A stretch of DNA of 41,462 nucleotides from a virus. The notes under the pieces were generated by a model. That model saw only the letters and a list, made by a program, of their open reading frames with translations. It did no database searches and was not told the origin of the DNA. Location of the stretch: positions 1-41,462 of the IMG/VR virus record IMGVR_UViG_3300035180_000144, one strand, 5' to 3'. Position 1 is the first letter of the stretch. The number at the start of each line of letters is the position of its first letter. Position numbers and translations under genes: made by a program. Below are positions 7,422 to 16,299 of the stretch, one piece after another.

Positions 7422-8377
7422 TGCACGAGTACCCGAGCACAGAACCCTTACCCCCGGTTGTGCTTGGCCCTTGGCCTGTAGGGATGAACAACCGGAAAGA
7501 GGGGTACAAACTTCCTCCAGGCGCGGCGAGTAATATTGTGAACGTAGATTTGGACGATACGGGCAATGCCCGCCGTCGAGCAGGTTACACAAAGATCGTC
7601 TCAGGACTGAACACACGCGCGGGGTACTCGTGCGATGTGGGTACGTTCTACATCTCTGGCACGAACTTAATGCGGCTGAACGATGACAACACATCAACCG
7701 CGCTGTTTTCAGGTGTCCTGGGGGAAGTTGTCGCGTTTGAGTGCTCCAATGGCGTAGTGTATTTCACGGACGGCTTGATTACCAAGCGTATCGTGAACGG
7801 AGTCGTTACCAGCTGGGATATCGACGCACACCTCGCAGCTGACCCTGAGTACATGGCAGTACCTGCCGGCTCGATAGTGCGTGAGTTCTACGGGCGCGTT
7901 TATGTCGCAGTGGGTAAGGTGGTCTGGTTCACCGACCCATTCATGCTGGGCAGCGTGCAGAAGCAGCGCAATTTCATTCAGTTCCCGGCAGACGTGACGA
8001 TCATGGAGCCTGTCTCGGGCGGCATCTGGTTCGTCGCAGACCAGACGTACTTCTACGCAGGTGGCGGGCCAGATGAGTTCATGCCGAAGTCCCAGTTGAA
8101 CTACGGCGCAGTCCCAGGTACGAGCATCAAAGTACCATATACTAACGACGTTATGTGGTACAGCGTGAGAGGAGCAGTCGTGGGCACTCAAGACGGTCAG
8201 ATCAAGAATATTCAGGAAGCGAATATCGCAGCTGAGTCGGGTACGGTTGGAACCACTTTGATCCGGGAAGAGAACGGCATCAAGCAGTTCATCGCAAGCA
8301 TCAAAAACCAAGGTGTGTCACCGCTAGCCACAACTAGCTGGATGGACATGGAAGTCATTCGCAAGGCAGGAGAATAG
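7421..8377 (+). CDS. Probable tail/connector structural protein (318 aa)
   Basis: The ATG at 7421 overlaps the adaptor stop (TGATG). A GTG codon one triplet earlier is possible but less likely. The 318-aa protein is beta-rich with regularly spaced Gly-Tyr/Phe-Val strands (SNGVVYFTDGLITKRIVNGV, FYGRVYVAVGKVVWFTDPF, GGIWFVADQTYFYAGG), as in a propeller or barrel of repeated four-stranded sheets. The opening GPWPVGMNNRKEGYKLP motif, typical of proteins that assemble under the adaptor, is followed by the ALxNIVNVDLDDTGNARRRAGY pattern. This NxxV-D-xGxxRRRxGY pattern is shared with many phage tail-nozzle or stopper genes. A nozzle or stopper role is an inference. Confidence 0.75.
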   Translation: MHEYPSTEPLPPVVLGPWPVGMNNRKEGYKLPPGAASNIVNVDLDDTGNARRRAGYTKIVSGLNTRAGYSCDVGTFYISGTNLMRLNDDNTSTALFSGVLGEVVAFECSNGVVYFTDGLITKRIVNGVVTSWDIDAHLAADPEYMAVPAGSIVREFYGRVYVAVGKVVWFTDPFMLGSVQKQRNFIQFPADVTIMEPVSGGIWFVADQTYFYAGGGPDEFMPKSQLNYGAVPGTSIKVPYTNDVMWYSVRGAVVGTQDGQIKNIQEANIAAESGTVGTTLIREENGIKQFIASIKNQGVSPLATTSWMDMEVIRKAGE

Positions 8378-8379
8378 TT

Positions 8380-8892
8380 ATGGACTTGATTCACCAAGCA
8401 GACATCGGGTTCGTGTACGTCTACGAATGCTTCGATATCAACGGCAAGCTCAAATGGCATGACCGAGAAGAGAACCTCATCCCCAACGTAGGGCGTGACT
8501 ACATCCTCACCGCTGCGCTGCTCGCAGGCTCTCAGCTCCCCAACTGGTATATCAGTCTGTACGAGAACACCCGGGTACCTTTGGTCAGTGACACCATGGC
8601 TACACTGATGGCTGATTGCGGTGAGGTTACGGCATACACCAGCGCGGGGTCGTTACGTCTGGCTCTGACCCCAGATGCGCTGAGCAACGGCGTGTTCTCG
8701 AACCTGACTACACCAGCTCAGTTCGTTTTCACTGCAGCAAAGACCATCAAAGGCGGGTTCATCACATCCAGCGCGGCCTGGGGGTCTACTTCGGGGACGC
8801 TGTTATCTGCAGTAGCGAACACTTCACCCAAGTCGGTCGGTGTCGGTGAGACGCTGCATGTCACCGTCGGTCTCTCACTTACTACGGTTTAA
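8380..8892 (+). CDS. Putative virion protein (170 aa)
   Basis: This 170-aa protein starts with AGGAG (8368-8372) 7 bp upstream of ATG. The N-terminal segment (YVYECFDINGKLKWHDREEN) followed by NLIPNVGRDYILTAALL is a recurring opening of small phage structural proteins, and the rest is predicted beta (Ala/Thr/Ser-rich, with the strand pattern PAQFVFTAAKTIKGGFITSS near the middle and VGVGETLHVTVGLSLTTV at the end). It is the first of three consecutive small beta-rich genes. It may be a tail appendage or head-decoration subunit; the exact role cannot be told. Confidence 0.7.
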   Translation: MDLIHQADIGFVYVYECFDINGKLKWHDREENLIPNVGRDYILTAALLAGSQLPNWYISLYENTRVPLVSDTMATLMADCGEVTAYTSAGSLRLALTPDALSNGVFSNLTTPAQFVFTAAKTIKGGFITSSAAWGSTSGTLLSAVANTSPKSVGVGETLHVTVGLSLTTV

Positions 8893-8901
8893 GGAGCCAT
8901 C

Positions 8902-9306
8902 ATGTCCCTGACGAATACTGCTGAAGACATGCTAGTAAAGTGGATGTTCACTAATGCCACCACCCCTACTCGCCCAACCGCATGGTACGCCGCGCTGCAC
9001 ACAGCAGACCCTGGTGAAGCGGGTACAGCCAGTGAGGTCGTGGTGGGTACTGACGCGCACTACGTGCGCAAGAGCGTCACGTTCGCGGACCCTGTGACAG
9101 ACTCAGGCCAAGTGCTGTCTGAGGGCGCTGTGACCTGGACAGTGGATACGGCTTCTGCCGGGTACACCGTGACGCACCTCTCGATCTGGACTGCCAGCAC
9201 CGCAGGCACCTGCCTGATCTCCGGCGCGTTGCCTGTTCCGCGCGCACTCACTGCTAACCAAGTGCTCACTTTCAGCATTGGCGACATCATCGCCGCTCTC
9301 AACTAA
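8902..9306 (+). CDS. Tail-fibre-like virion protein, Gp80-like family (134 aa)
   Basis: The protein starts with a helix (TAEDMLVKWMFTNAT), then WYAALHTADPGEAG, a strand-rich centre and a final part with YTVTHLSIWTAS and GDIIAALN. The order of an N-terminal helix, a LHTADP-type motif and beta strands with hydrophobic THLSIW near the C-terminus is that of small phage proteins annotated as tail-fibre-like or Gp80-like. The gene at 32510 encodes a second member of the same family (compare YVTLHSADP and THFSIGELASG). AAGGAG lies just upstream of the ATG. It probably forms part of a virion appendage; the precise location is unknown. Confidence 0.7.
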   Translation: MSLTNTAEDMLVKWMFTNATTPTRPTAWYAALHTADPGEAGTASEVVVGTDAHYVRKSVTFADPVTDSGQVLSEGAVTWTVDTASAGYTVTHLSIWTASTAGTCLISGALPVPRALTANQVLTFSIGDIIAALN

Positions 9307-9315
9307 GGAATCGCC

Positions 9316-9759
9316 ATGTCGTTCAAAATTTCAACTGGGTTGCGCAATCACATGCTGGTTACGGGTTCCGTCAAGTCGGGTATGGACGGCGGCGTCATCA
9401 AGATTTACGCGGGTACTGAGCCAGCAGACGCGGACGCTTCGATCGGCGCAGCAACACTGCTGGATACGATCAGCAACAACGACACAGGCACTGGCATCAA
9501 CTTCGACGCGACACCGACATCAGGTGTGCTGGTCAAAGCGCCTGCAGAAGTCTGGAGTGGTACTTGCGTAGCCAGTGGTACGGCGACGTTCTACCGCTTC
9601 GTCAGCTTGGCAGATGATGGCACCAGCTCTACTACGTTCAAACGGATGCAAGGCACGGTCGGCGTTGTCGGTGCGGACTTGCTGGTCTCCAGCACAGCGT
9701 TCGTCTCTGCTAACCTGCGGCAGATCAACTCGTTCTCTGCAGGTATGCCTGCGGGTTAA
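9316..9759 (+). CDS. Putative virion protein (147 aa)
   Basis: This 147-aa protein has an AAGGA ribosome-binding site and follows the previous gene by 9 bp. The first 45 residues (ISTGLRNHMLVTGSVKSGMD, then VIKIYAGTEPADADAS) followed by GAATLLDTISNN and a beta-rich region (SGTCVASGTATFYRFVSLAD) resemble small virion proteins that sit in the same cassette of many phages. The pattern IKIYAGTEPADAD is shared widely. The C-terminal 30 residues (LLVSSTAFVSANLRQINSF) form a strand pair. Function unknown; possibly a tail or head surface subunit. Confidence 0.7.
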   Translation: MSFKISTGLRNHMLVTGSVKSGMDGGVIKIYAGTEPADADASIGAATLLDTISNNDTGTGINFDATPTSGVLVKAPAEVWSGTCVASGTATFYRFVSLADDGTSSTTFKRMQGTVGVVGADLLVSSTAFVSANLRQINSFSAGMPAG

Positions 9760-9762
9760 GTC

Positions 9763-11472
9763 ATGAGCATCTACGTTGACGGCGAGCGCAGTCGTCAACG
9801 ACTCGGCTTCGCCAAGAGCCTGCTGAACAAACTGAAGATGTTGGGGCTGCGCAGCAAGAAGCTGTTATACGATGGCTTTTTGTACCGGGTTGATGTTCTC
9901 GCTCCTGGTCTGGATAAGATCGCCGTCACTGCGCCGATGGGTGCAGCAGTTGTGTGTTCTCAGCCCAGCGGGATGAAGCTCATGACCGCTGACTACTGGC
10001 TGACTGGACTCACTCCAGGCAGGGATGTTTACGTCGTGGACAATACTGTTTCATCGGGTACGGAATACACAGCCATATCAAATAACGCCGTACTACCGAA
10101 TGCCAAGTTCGTCCCGCGAGCTACGACTTCACCACTTGTTGTATCGCCTTACACAGATTACCCAGACCACGTTCCAACACCTGCGCTGTACTCGTTCCCG
10201 AGTGAAGCGTTTTGGGTAACAGTTAGTGCTTCCCCTGCGACGAGTGCCTTGTGTTTAGTCGAAGCGCGATTGAACTTTTACTCACAAGCAGGTGCTGCTG
10301 AAAAACGCATTTCGGCATTTATTGAGGGCCAGATTTCGGGTGTCGGTTATCAAGTTACACAAGGGGTTTCGTCAGCGTCGTTGTCTATAGTGAGTCACTC
10401 TGTAGGTGTCTACAGGTTCAACTCGGTTAGTCATGAGCTGGAGTGTGCACAAAGTTTTATTGGCAACCCGAGTGGTATGGGTGCTGCAACATTCCCAGGC
10501 TGGATCATGTTTTACGGAGCACCGTCTGGGCTACAAACTCTCCTACTAGCGTACCCAACAAACAGCGCTTCTGCGATAGGCAGCTTCGCTTTTGCGGTGT
10601 CAGCAGGTGATCAACCCACACTGCTGCATTGTGTGAGTGCTGTAAATTTTGGGTCCTACTTCGCAGCGAATCCTACGCATGAGCCTTGGCGCATCTTCTT
10701 TAGCATATACACCCTTGGAGCGGGTTCAGTAACAACCTACCCGGTCAACACGACCCTGCTGAATACGCTTGCGCCTGGCGTAGTAACGGCAGGTGTTGTT
10801 GATTGGGGTAAAGCTCGAGCCATGATGTGGCAACTGTTTCCTTGGCCAAACAATAACTACACAGTGGCACCGGATTCTGCGATGTTTTACTCAGCTGCTG
10901 GAAACGTCTACACATGGACACGCAAGTACGGCTCGGTTGAGTTTTCGGTGTCAGGTATGCAGGGTGTGTCATTGGTCCTACCGACACTTGTTGCCACCAC
11001 TCCAGGTGTGCGACCAGAGATTTACCATGTGGGTGGCGGCAAGTATTTTTGCAGTGCTTTCAAGCCAAACAAGCTAACCGACCAAGCAGACCCGGATGAC
11101 CACATCGGTGTTGTTGGGCTCTATTACGGTTCTCCGTTCGTCAGCTGGGAAACCCTACCTACGCCTACAGAACGGCTTCTGCAGGTGCGCGTGCTTCGAG
11201 CTTCAAGCACCGAAATTGTGGTTCTAGGGGTGCTGTTCGACGCAGGTACGTGTTATTTCGGGATACTTCGTCGTACATACTCCCTGGGGACCTGGACAGG
11301 GGAGTGGCAAAAGCTGGCTCCGCTGGATGTGACAGTGACTGACCCCGACGAAGCTGCATGGGCGCTTGGGGTGTTTGGGGAGGTCAAGCCAAACGAATAT
11401 CTGGCAGGCCCACCCGCACTGCCGCAGATGCCGAATATACCGTACAGCCACTATGCTACGACGATGCCCTAA
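9763..11472 (+). CDS. Large beta-rich virion surface protein (569 aa)
   Basis: The gene follows its neighbour by 3 bp and has only a weak Shine-Dalgarno, so translational coupling is likely. The N-terminus has a basic helix (RQRLGFAKSLLNKLKMLGLR) followed by SKKLLYDGFLYRVDVLAPGL; the remaining about 500 residues are strand-rich with many Ser, Thr, Tyr and Gly. The basic N-terminal helix could anchor the protein to the virion, and the beta part would be exposed. I recognise no enzyme motif. It is probably a tail appendage or a component of the tail tip; other roles cannot be excluded. Confidence 0.7.
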   Translation: MSIYVDGERSRQRLGFAKSLLNKLKMLGLRSKKLLYDGFLYRVDVLAPGLDKIAVTAPMGAAVVCSQPSGMKLMTADYWLTGLTPGRDVYVVDNTVSSGTEYTAISNNAVLPNAKFVPRATTSPLVVSPYTDYPDHVPTPALYSFPSEAFWVTVSASPATSALCLVEARLNFYSQAGAAEKRISAFIEGQISGVGYQVTQGVSSASLSIVSHSVGVYRFNSVSHELECAQSFIGNPSGMGAATFPGWIMFYGAPSGLQTLLLAYPTNSASAIGSFAFAVSAGDQPTLLHCVSAVNFGSYFAANPTHEPWRIFFSIYTLGAGSVTTYPVNTTLLNTLAPGVVTAGVVDWGKARAMMWQLFPWPNNNYTVAPDSAMFYSAAGNVYTWTRKYGSVEFSVSGMQGVSLVLPTLVATTPGVRPEIYHVGGGKYFCSAFKPNKLTDQADPDDHIGVVGLYYGSPFVSWETLPTPTERLLQVRVLRASSTEIVVLGVLFDAGTCYFGILRRTYSLGTWTGEWQKLAPLDVTVTDPDEAAWALGVFGEVKPNEYLAGPPALPQMPNIPYSHYATTMP

Positions 11473-11510
11473 CGTGATAGACTTGACAAACAGAGCTTTC
11501 GGGGTGGTGT

Positions 11511-13556
11511 ATGACCTGCTGCATACTTGAGAAAAGGGCGACAACAACCGTAATCCCCGGAAGCCCCGGCTCGCCTGCAGTTCCAGGTTCTCCGTACATC
11601 CCTGCGCGCTGCTACACCCAAGATGTGACATCATGCGCGTGGATACCGAACCCGTCCATCACCTACGTATGGGAGTTGATTCCCGCGTGGTATGCCAACG
11701 GGGTGCTGGTGCAAGCAGCGTACTACACGTGGGTAGCGTATATCTACGGTGTGCGTTTTGGCGATCAAGGGTTAAATGGGTACTCCCCATACATCTACTC
11801 GTGTACCACAACGACTCAGTATGTGTGTACGCCTGCAGTTGCGGCAGTGCCTTCGATTCCAGGAATACCTGCTACACCGTCGCAGGTCATTGTATCGTTG
11901 AACGTCGGTTGGACATCGCACTCACGCAGCATCACAACCCTAGACGAAGGCAGTTACCTTGCGTTCACACTTGACCCGGCCAACACAGGCACGTTCGTCG
12001 GTGTGGATGTCGCAGGTAAAGACACTCAACAGCCCGCGCTGTTCCCACATGGTTTGATGATCGACCCTTCAGGGGTTTACGTCTACGAGAGTGGGAACGT
12101 CATTACGCAGCTAGCAGGGGGATACACAAGCCTGACTGAGTTTCACATCGAGCGCCGTCCTGACAGAACGATTCAGTACACAGCTGACACTGCCCGTTAC
12201 ATCAGCACTGTCCCAGCCAGCTCGACGGACGATCTCTACGTTTATACGCTGCTGTACTCCGGTAACGACAGGCTGATATGCGCATCACTCCAAACGATCG
12301 GCGTGGATACGCTGCTTGAGTCCATAACTTTCAGCGGTGCAGGTGCGCTTAATCTGGCTTCTCCCCTGGTTGACAACACGGCTTTCTCCGCTCTGACGCT
12401 GAGCGGTTCAAGCGACCTGCTGGCAGACGGCGTGGTCACAACTTCTGGCGGCGTGATTATCGGGGTGAGCGCTGCAGGCTGGATGGGTACAGGCACAGGT
12501 TCGCTGACGATGACGTTCAGCACCATCGACGGTCTGGCGTATTTTCCAGCACTGACTGCGTTCGGCGCAGAGATGAGCGATCTCACGTACGGCTCGTCAT
12601 ACTTCCCTGCGATGACAGTCTCCGGTGACATGTACGGCGCGTATGTACCCGCTACAGCTACGACGGCGTACGGCGTGCTGCCTCAGCTGGTGTCAAGTGG
12701 GATCGTGATCAGTGTGGACTACTGTCAGGGTGACGCGAACTTCCCTGCGCTTCAAGCCATTGGCGGTGACTACGCGTACGGCATAGGGTCGGCGTATCTG
12801 CCTGCGATGCTGTCTTGGGGGGATGAGGGGCAAGTGGGCACGATGTGGATGATGTCGCATAGTGTCATGGGTGATGCTCAGACTCAGCTCTCCGAACTTG
12901 TGCTGGTGATCAACTCCTACGGCATCCTTCAGAGTGTCTACTCGGACAGCGTGATCAAGGTCCAGGAGTACATCAGTGCCCTGCTGGCGGAAAGTCAGTT
13001 CTCACTGATCGGCACGTATGGGATGTCGCAACTCTCCGCGCTGACTGTCATGTCACTGCAGAACCAGGCGGTTTCCGGCCAAGCTGATCTGGATACTATC
13101 GGTCGCGTGTGGGTGGTCAACACGGAGTCCAGCGCTTCGACGCAGTACAGCAACTACGGCTTCAATAGCTTCTTCGTCCGTGATGGTGAGAGCTACGGCG
13201 TGGCTGATGATGGCATCTACCGCCTGTCCGGTGATACTGACCTGCTTGAACCCATCGACGCTCAAATCAACGTCGGCTCGATGCGCCTGGGAACTACGAA
13301 CGACAAGCTGCTGCCTGCGGTGTACATCAACGCAGCCTCGGGCGGCAAGCTGATCCTGAAGATCGAGGTGGATGGTGCCGACCCGTACTATTACGAGGCA
13401 CGGTCAAGCAGCGAGGAGTTGGATAATCACCGGGTAGACACTGGGCGCGGCTTGAAAGGAAACAACTGGACGTTCACACTGATGAACCAGAACGGTGACA
13501 ACTTTGAGCTGGCGAACCTTGAGTTCGTACCGCTGCAAGGCAGCAGGAGAATCTGA
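11511..13556 (+). CDS. Tail appendage protein with Pro-Gly collar and repeated beta motifs (681 aa)
   Basis: The N-terminal region (residues 1-130) is unusual: CC near the start, a Pro-Gly-Ser stretch (VIPGSPGSPAVPGSPYIP), several cysteines and aromatic residues, then a second Pro-rich stretch (PAVAAVPSIPGIPATPSQ). Middle repeats of the type YFPALTAFGAEM, YFPAMTVSGDMYGAY, NFPALQAIGGDYAYG and AYLPAMLSWGDEGQ (about residues 340-445) suggest a beta-solenoid or repeated sheet. The C-terminal part is beta-rich with GKLILKIEVDG and ends NGDNFELANLEFVPLQGS. The stop overlaps the next start (TGATGA). It could be a fibre or spike subunit; no catalytic residues are evident. Confidence 0.7.
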   Translation: MTCCILEKRATTTVIPGSPGSPAVPGSPYIPARCYTQDVTSCAWIPNPSITYVWELIPAWYANGVLVQAAYYTWVAYIYGVRFGDQGLNGYSPYIYSCTTTTQYVCTPAVAAVPSIPGIPATPSQVIVSLNVGWTSHSRSITTLDEGSYLAFTLDPANTGTFVGVDVAGKDTQQPALFPHGLMIDPSGVYVYESGNVITQLAGGYTSLTEFHIERRPDRTIQYTADTARYISTVPASSTDDLYVYTLLYSGNDRLICASLQTIGVDTLLESITFSGAGALNLASPLVDNTAFSALTLSGSSDLLADGVVTTSGGVIIGVSAAGWMGTGTGSLTMTFSTIDGLAYFPALTAFGAEMSDLTYGSSYFPAMTVSGDMYGAYVPATATTAYGVLPQLVSSGIVISVDYCQGDANFPALQAIGGDYAYGIGSAYLPAMLSWGDEGQVGTMWMMSHSVMGDAQTQLSELVLVINSYGILQSVYSDSVIKVQEYISALLAESQFSLIGTYGMSQLSALTVMSLQNQAVSGQADLDTIGRVWVVNTESSASTQYSNYGFNSFFVRDGESYGVADDGIYRLSGDTDLLEPIDAQINVGSMRLGTTNDKLLPAVYINAASGGKLILKIEVDGADPYYYEARSSSEELDNHRVDTGRGLKGNNWTFTLMNQNGDNFELANLEFVPLQGSRRI

Positions 13557-15370
13557 TGATAAATCCCCCCAACGCAGCGACGATCGCAGCGAACAGCCAA
13601 TACGTAAACGGAGTTGTTTTTTCCGTAACGGGTTCATGGATTAGTATTTCTAACGACCTTGGTGAGTCATGGTCGGAGGGATCAAACCCATTTGGTACGA
13701 CGCAGATAGGTAATATAGTTTGGAACGGCTCTAAGTATGGAGTAATTGAGGAATTCTATCCATACAGGTTTATGTATAGCTCAGATGGCCTAGCTTGGAC
13801 AGGAGTAGACCTGAGTACGTTAGTTGCCGCCCTAAACGATGCGGAATTAACGGTTGCAGACGGGTACTTTGTTGTTTCTAGTTATATTGGGGACACGGTC
13901 ATATCGGATAACGGAGCAACATGGACTCGACTCGGCCTAGATAGCTCCAACAGGTCGTACAGACCTATTCCAGCCTCCAGTGGTTTTGCGTGTTTAGTGA
14001 CTGACAAAGCAACGGGGCGTGACGGGATTGCTACAACCAGCACCCCTGGGGGTACGTGGAGTGCAGTTGCATTGATCCCAGTTGGAACAGTGTACATGGC
14101 TTCTGGGAATGGATCACACGTAGTTCGTATAAGTACAGGAATAAAACACTCTGAAAACAATGGCAGTTCTTGGACAGACAATACTTTCCCAGCTGATACG
14201 TATGGCACGAATAGCTTGGTTTTTGGGAACAATAAGTGGGTTTCTGGGGGACAAGGATTCGGACAAATTCGTGTTGCGGATACCAGTTTTACACTGACGA
14301 ATTCACCGAATGCTGGTTTTTCGAGTGTGTACGACAATAGTGTCAGTGTTGCCTATGATGGAACGCAATGGATTGCGTTGTCTCATCTAAATGAGATTGC
14401 AACATCACCTAATGCTGTGGCATGGACGTTACGCACAAACCCTGGTTTTGTTGTAGGGAATCTCGTTTCCGGGGGAGGTGTCACGCTTGCGAATACTACC
14501 AGCGCAGGTAATTCGTTTGCTAGAACAACGGATGGGATTACGTGGACTCAGGTTACGATACCTGATACTGATTACGAGAACTCTCCGCTGATTAGTTATG
14601 CCGGTTCTTTGTTTGTTTTAAATTTCTTCACATCGAACAGGATGTTTACGTCTTCAGATGGTTTAACGTGGACTGAAAAAACAGCTTTCCTAGCGGGCAG
14701 TTATGTTACTTACGCCTCTGGGTATTGGCTTCTTCCAGGAGCGGCATTTACACAAGACTTCATAACGTACACCGCAACACAGAGGATGGTCACACCAGGT
14801 CGTGCAGCCGTATCAGCGACACCAACAAAGGTTGTATATTTCGCAGGCGGTGATCTAGGGTCACAGACACTAAGTTCAACTTTCCCTTTTGTTTGGACGA
14901 AAGTTGGGAACGCAGACTTACCGTATGGGGTATCTCTTGACTCTATTTGGGGTACAGCCAGCCTAAACGAAAATGTGCTGAGTTGGGTGCGGGACCAAAG
15001 TACGGGATTTCCAGAAATCTTTGTTACCGCAGATGGTGCAGTATGGAGCGCGCCCACAGAGGTGGGTATAGAGAGTGCAGATTCGGTTTGGTTGCACGCC
15101 TCCAGTAGTGCGTTCTATGTGCTGACATTCAAAGACCTCAGTTATGGGTACAATCAGGATGTCACTGTGAGGATGTATTCTTCAACGGATGGGGTTACAT
15201 GGGGGCTTTTACATACGGAACTCGGTTTGGAGAGTGTGAAGTTACTATTCGCGGCGGAAGGTTGTTTTTACCTTGAGGATACCAGTGGGTTTTTTACAAT
15301 GTGCGGCACGCCACCCGCATGTATTCCTTTCTGGACAAATCATACAGGTCAACGTGAGGTAGTGCTGTAA
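13556..15370 (+). CDS. Asp-box (BNR) beta-propeller virion protein (604 aa)
   Basis: About ten copies of an Asp-box-like motif (S-x-D/N-x-G-x-x-W) are spaced along the protein: ISNDLGESW (residues 31-39), YSSDGLAW, ISDNGATW, HSENNGSSW, RTTDGITW, TSSDGLTW, VTADGAVW and, near residue 541, YSSTDGVTW. Asp-boxes occur in sialidases, other propeller glycosidases and photosynthesis-factor-like propellers, so a surface-carbohydrate-binding or hydrolysing role is possible, but I do not see a sialidase active-site set. The DNA is visibly richer in A and T than its neighbours, which suggests recent acquisition. ATG overlaps the preceding stop (TGATGA), and its own stop overlaps the next ATG (TAATG). Confidence 0.75.
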   Translation: MINPPNAATIAANSQYVNGVVFSVTGSWISISNDLGESWSEGSNPFGTTQIGNIVWNGSKYGVIEEFYPYRFMYSSDGLAWTGVDLSTLVAALNDAELTVADGYFVVSSYIGDTVISDNGATWTRLGLDSSNRSYRPIPASSGFACLVTDKATGRDGIATTSTPGGTWSAVALIPVGTVYMASGNGSHVVRISTGIKHSENNGSSWTDNTFPADTYGTNSLVFGNNKWVSGGQGFGQIRVADTSFTLTNSPNAGFSSVYDNSVSVAYDGTQWIALSHLNEIATSPNAVAWTLRTNPGFVVGNLVSGGGVTLANTTSAGNSFARTTDGITWTQVTIPDTDYENSPLISYAGSLFVLNFFTSNRMFTSSDGLTWTEKTAFLAGSYVTYASGYWLLPGAAFTQDFITYTATQRMVTPGRAAVSATPTKVVYFAGGDLGSQTLSSTFPFVWTKVGNADLPYGVSLDSIWGTASLNENVLSWVRDQSTGFPEIFVTADGAVWSAPTEVGIESADSVWLHASSSAFYVLTFKDLSYGYNQDVTVRMYSSTDGVTWGLLHTELGLESVKLLFAAEGCFYLEDTSGFFTMCGTPPACIPFWTNHTGQREVVL

Positions 15371-16290
15371 TGGCCGATTCAGTAGACACGATGATTGAGA
15401 ACGCCTACAACCGGGCAACGATCTGGGGCAGCTGGGCTAATCAGAAATCCTACGACGCCGTTCACGGTGTGGACGTGTTTGTCGAAGGCGTTCCTACCCG
15501 TAAAGGGACGCTGGCGCTTTACCCTAAAGTCACACAACCACCGACGTACGCGGCGCTCCCAACGCTTCCGACGATGCCTACGACGGCTCAGATGCAAGCG
15601 TTCAGGCAAGCGCTGCAGAACATGCTGGATGACTTCTTCGGAGCGTACTTCTCACCGGCTGATGCCTACGCAGCGGCTGAAGCGTGGGTGCTAGATGCTC
15701 TGAGCACTGATGATCCCGACCTGCCTGGGACGAACCTCGATCTGATCTGGGGTCGTGCGCGGAATTACACGCAAGCCCTGGGCGACGACCTGACTGGCCT
15801 GAACCTGCCCGCTGAGGCGCTGACAGCACACGTGACCCCCGCTTATGCGGCCTTCACGCAAGCAGAGTCGTACGCGCGATCATCAGTCAAGGTAGACCTC
15901 TGGCAGCACGCTGCAGCTTTGAAATTGCGCGACCTGCGTGCAGACGCGATCACGGCGACAGGGGAGTACATCAGGGCTTTGTCCAGCACCGATGCAGTGG
16001 TTATGGATGCCCAGACATCTATCCTTGAAGCGGAGATCAGGATGAAGACCGCTGCGGCTGCGTGGTACACCGCACAGCTTGGACCGACAATCCGCGATAC
16101 TGAACGCCTCACAACATCTGTTACGGAAGACCGCAGCGGAGAGATAATCTCCGATGACCTCAAGGCGCAGTACGCCGAGCTGGCAGTGAAAGCCGCGATT
16201 AGCGGCTCGCAAGCGGTAGCAATGGCGGCGCAGGCGGCAACAGCTTCGTTGAACAGCATCATCTCCAGCTCAGTCGCTGGCTTTGCATAA
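15370..16290 (+). CDS. Helical virion protein, paralogue A (306 aa)
   Basis: This Ala-rich, almost fully helical protein opens with MIENAYNRATIWGSWANQKS, has a Pro-rich segment near residue 60 (LPTLPTMPTTAQMQAF), and ends AATASLNSIISSSVAGFA. The next gene encodes a similar protein ending LNTIVSASTAGFA and sharing the same order: N-terminal helix, Pro-Thr segment, FFxxYF-type aromatic helix, the long Ala-rich helix bundle. The two are a tandem duplication. Position just before the ejection-protein genes suggests an internal virion or tail-tip role. The start overlaps the previous stop by 1 bp (TAATG). No domain is recognised. Confidence 0.75.
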   Translation: MADSVDTMIENAYNRATIWGSWANQKSYDAVHGVDVFVEGVPTRKGTLALYPKVTQPPTYAALPTLPTMPTTAQMQAFRQALQNMLDDFFGAYFSPADAYAAAEAWVLDALSTDDPDLPGTNLDLIWGRARNYTQALGDDLTGLNLPAEALTAHVTPAYAAFTQAESYARSSVKVDLWQHAAALKLRDLRADAITATGEYIRALSSTDAVVMDAQTSILEAEIRMKTAAAAWYTAQLGPTIRDTERLTTSVTEDRSGEIISDDLKAQYAELAVKAAISGSQAVAMAAQAATASLNSIISSSVAGFA

Positions 16291-16299
16291 GGAGCCACC

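Noticed and set aside
11483-11513. TTGACA box upstream of the 681-aa gene as a promoter
   Set aside because: No acceptable -10 box lies 16-18 bp downstream (GGTGTA or GTGTAT only), and the gene sits in a continuous + strand operon.
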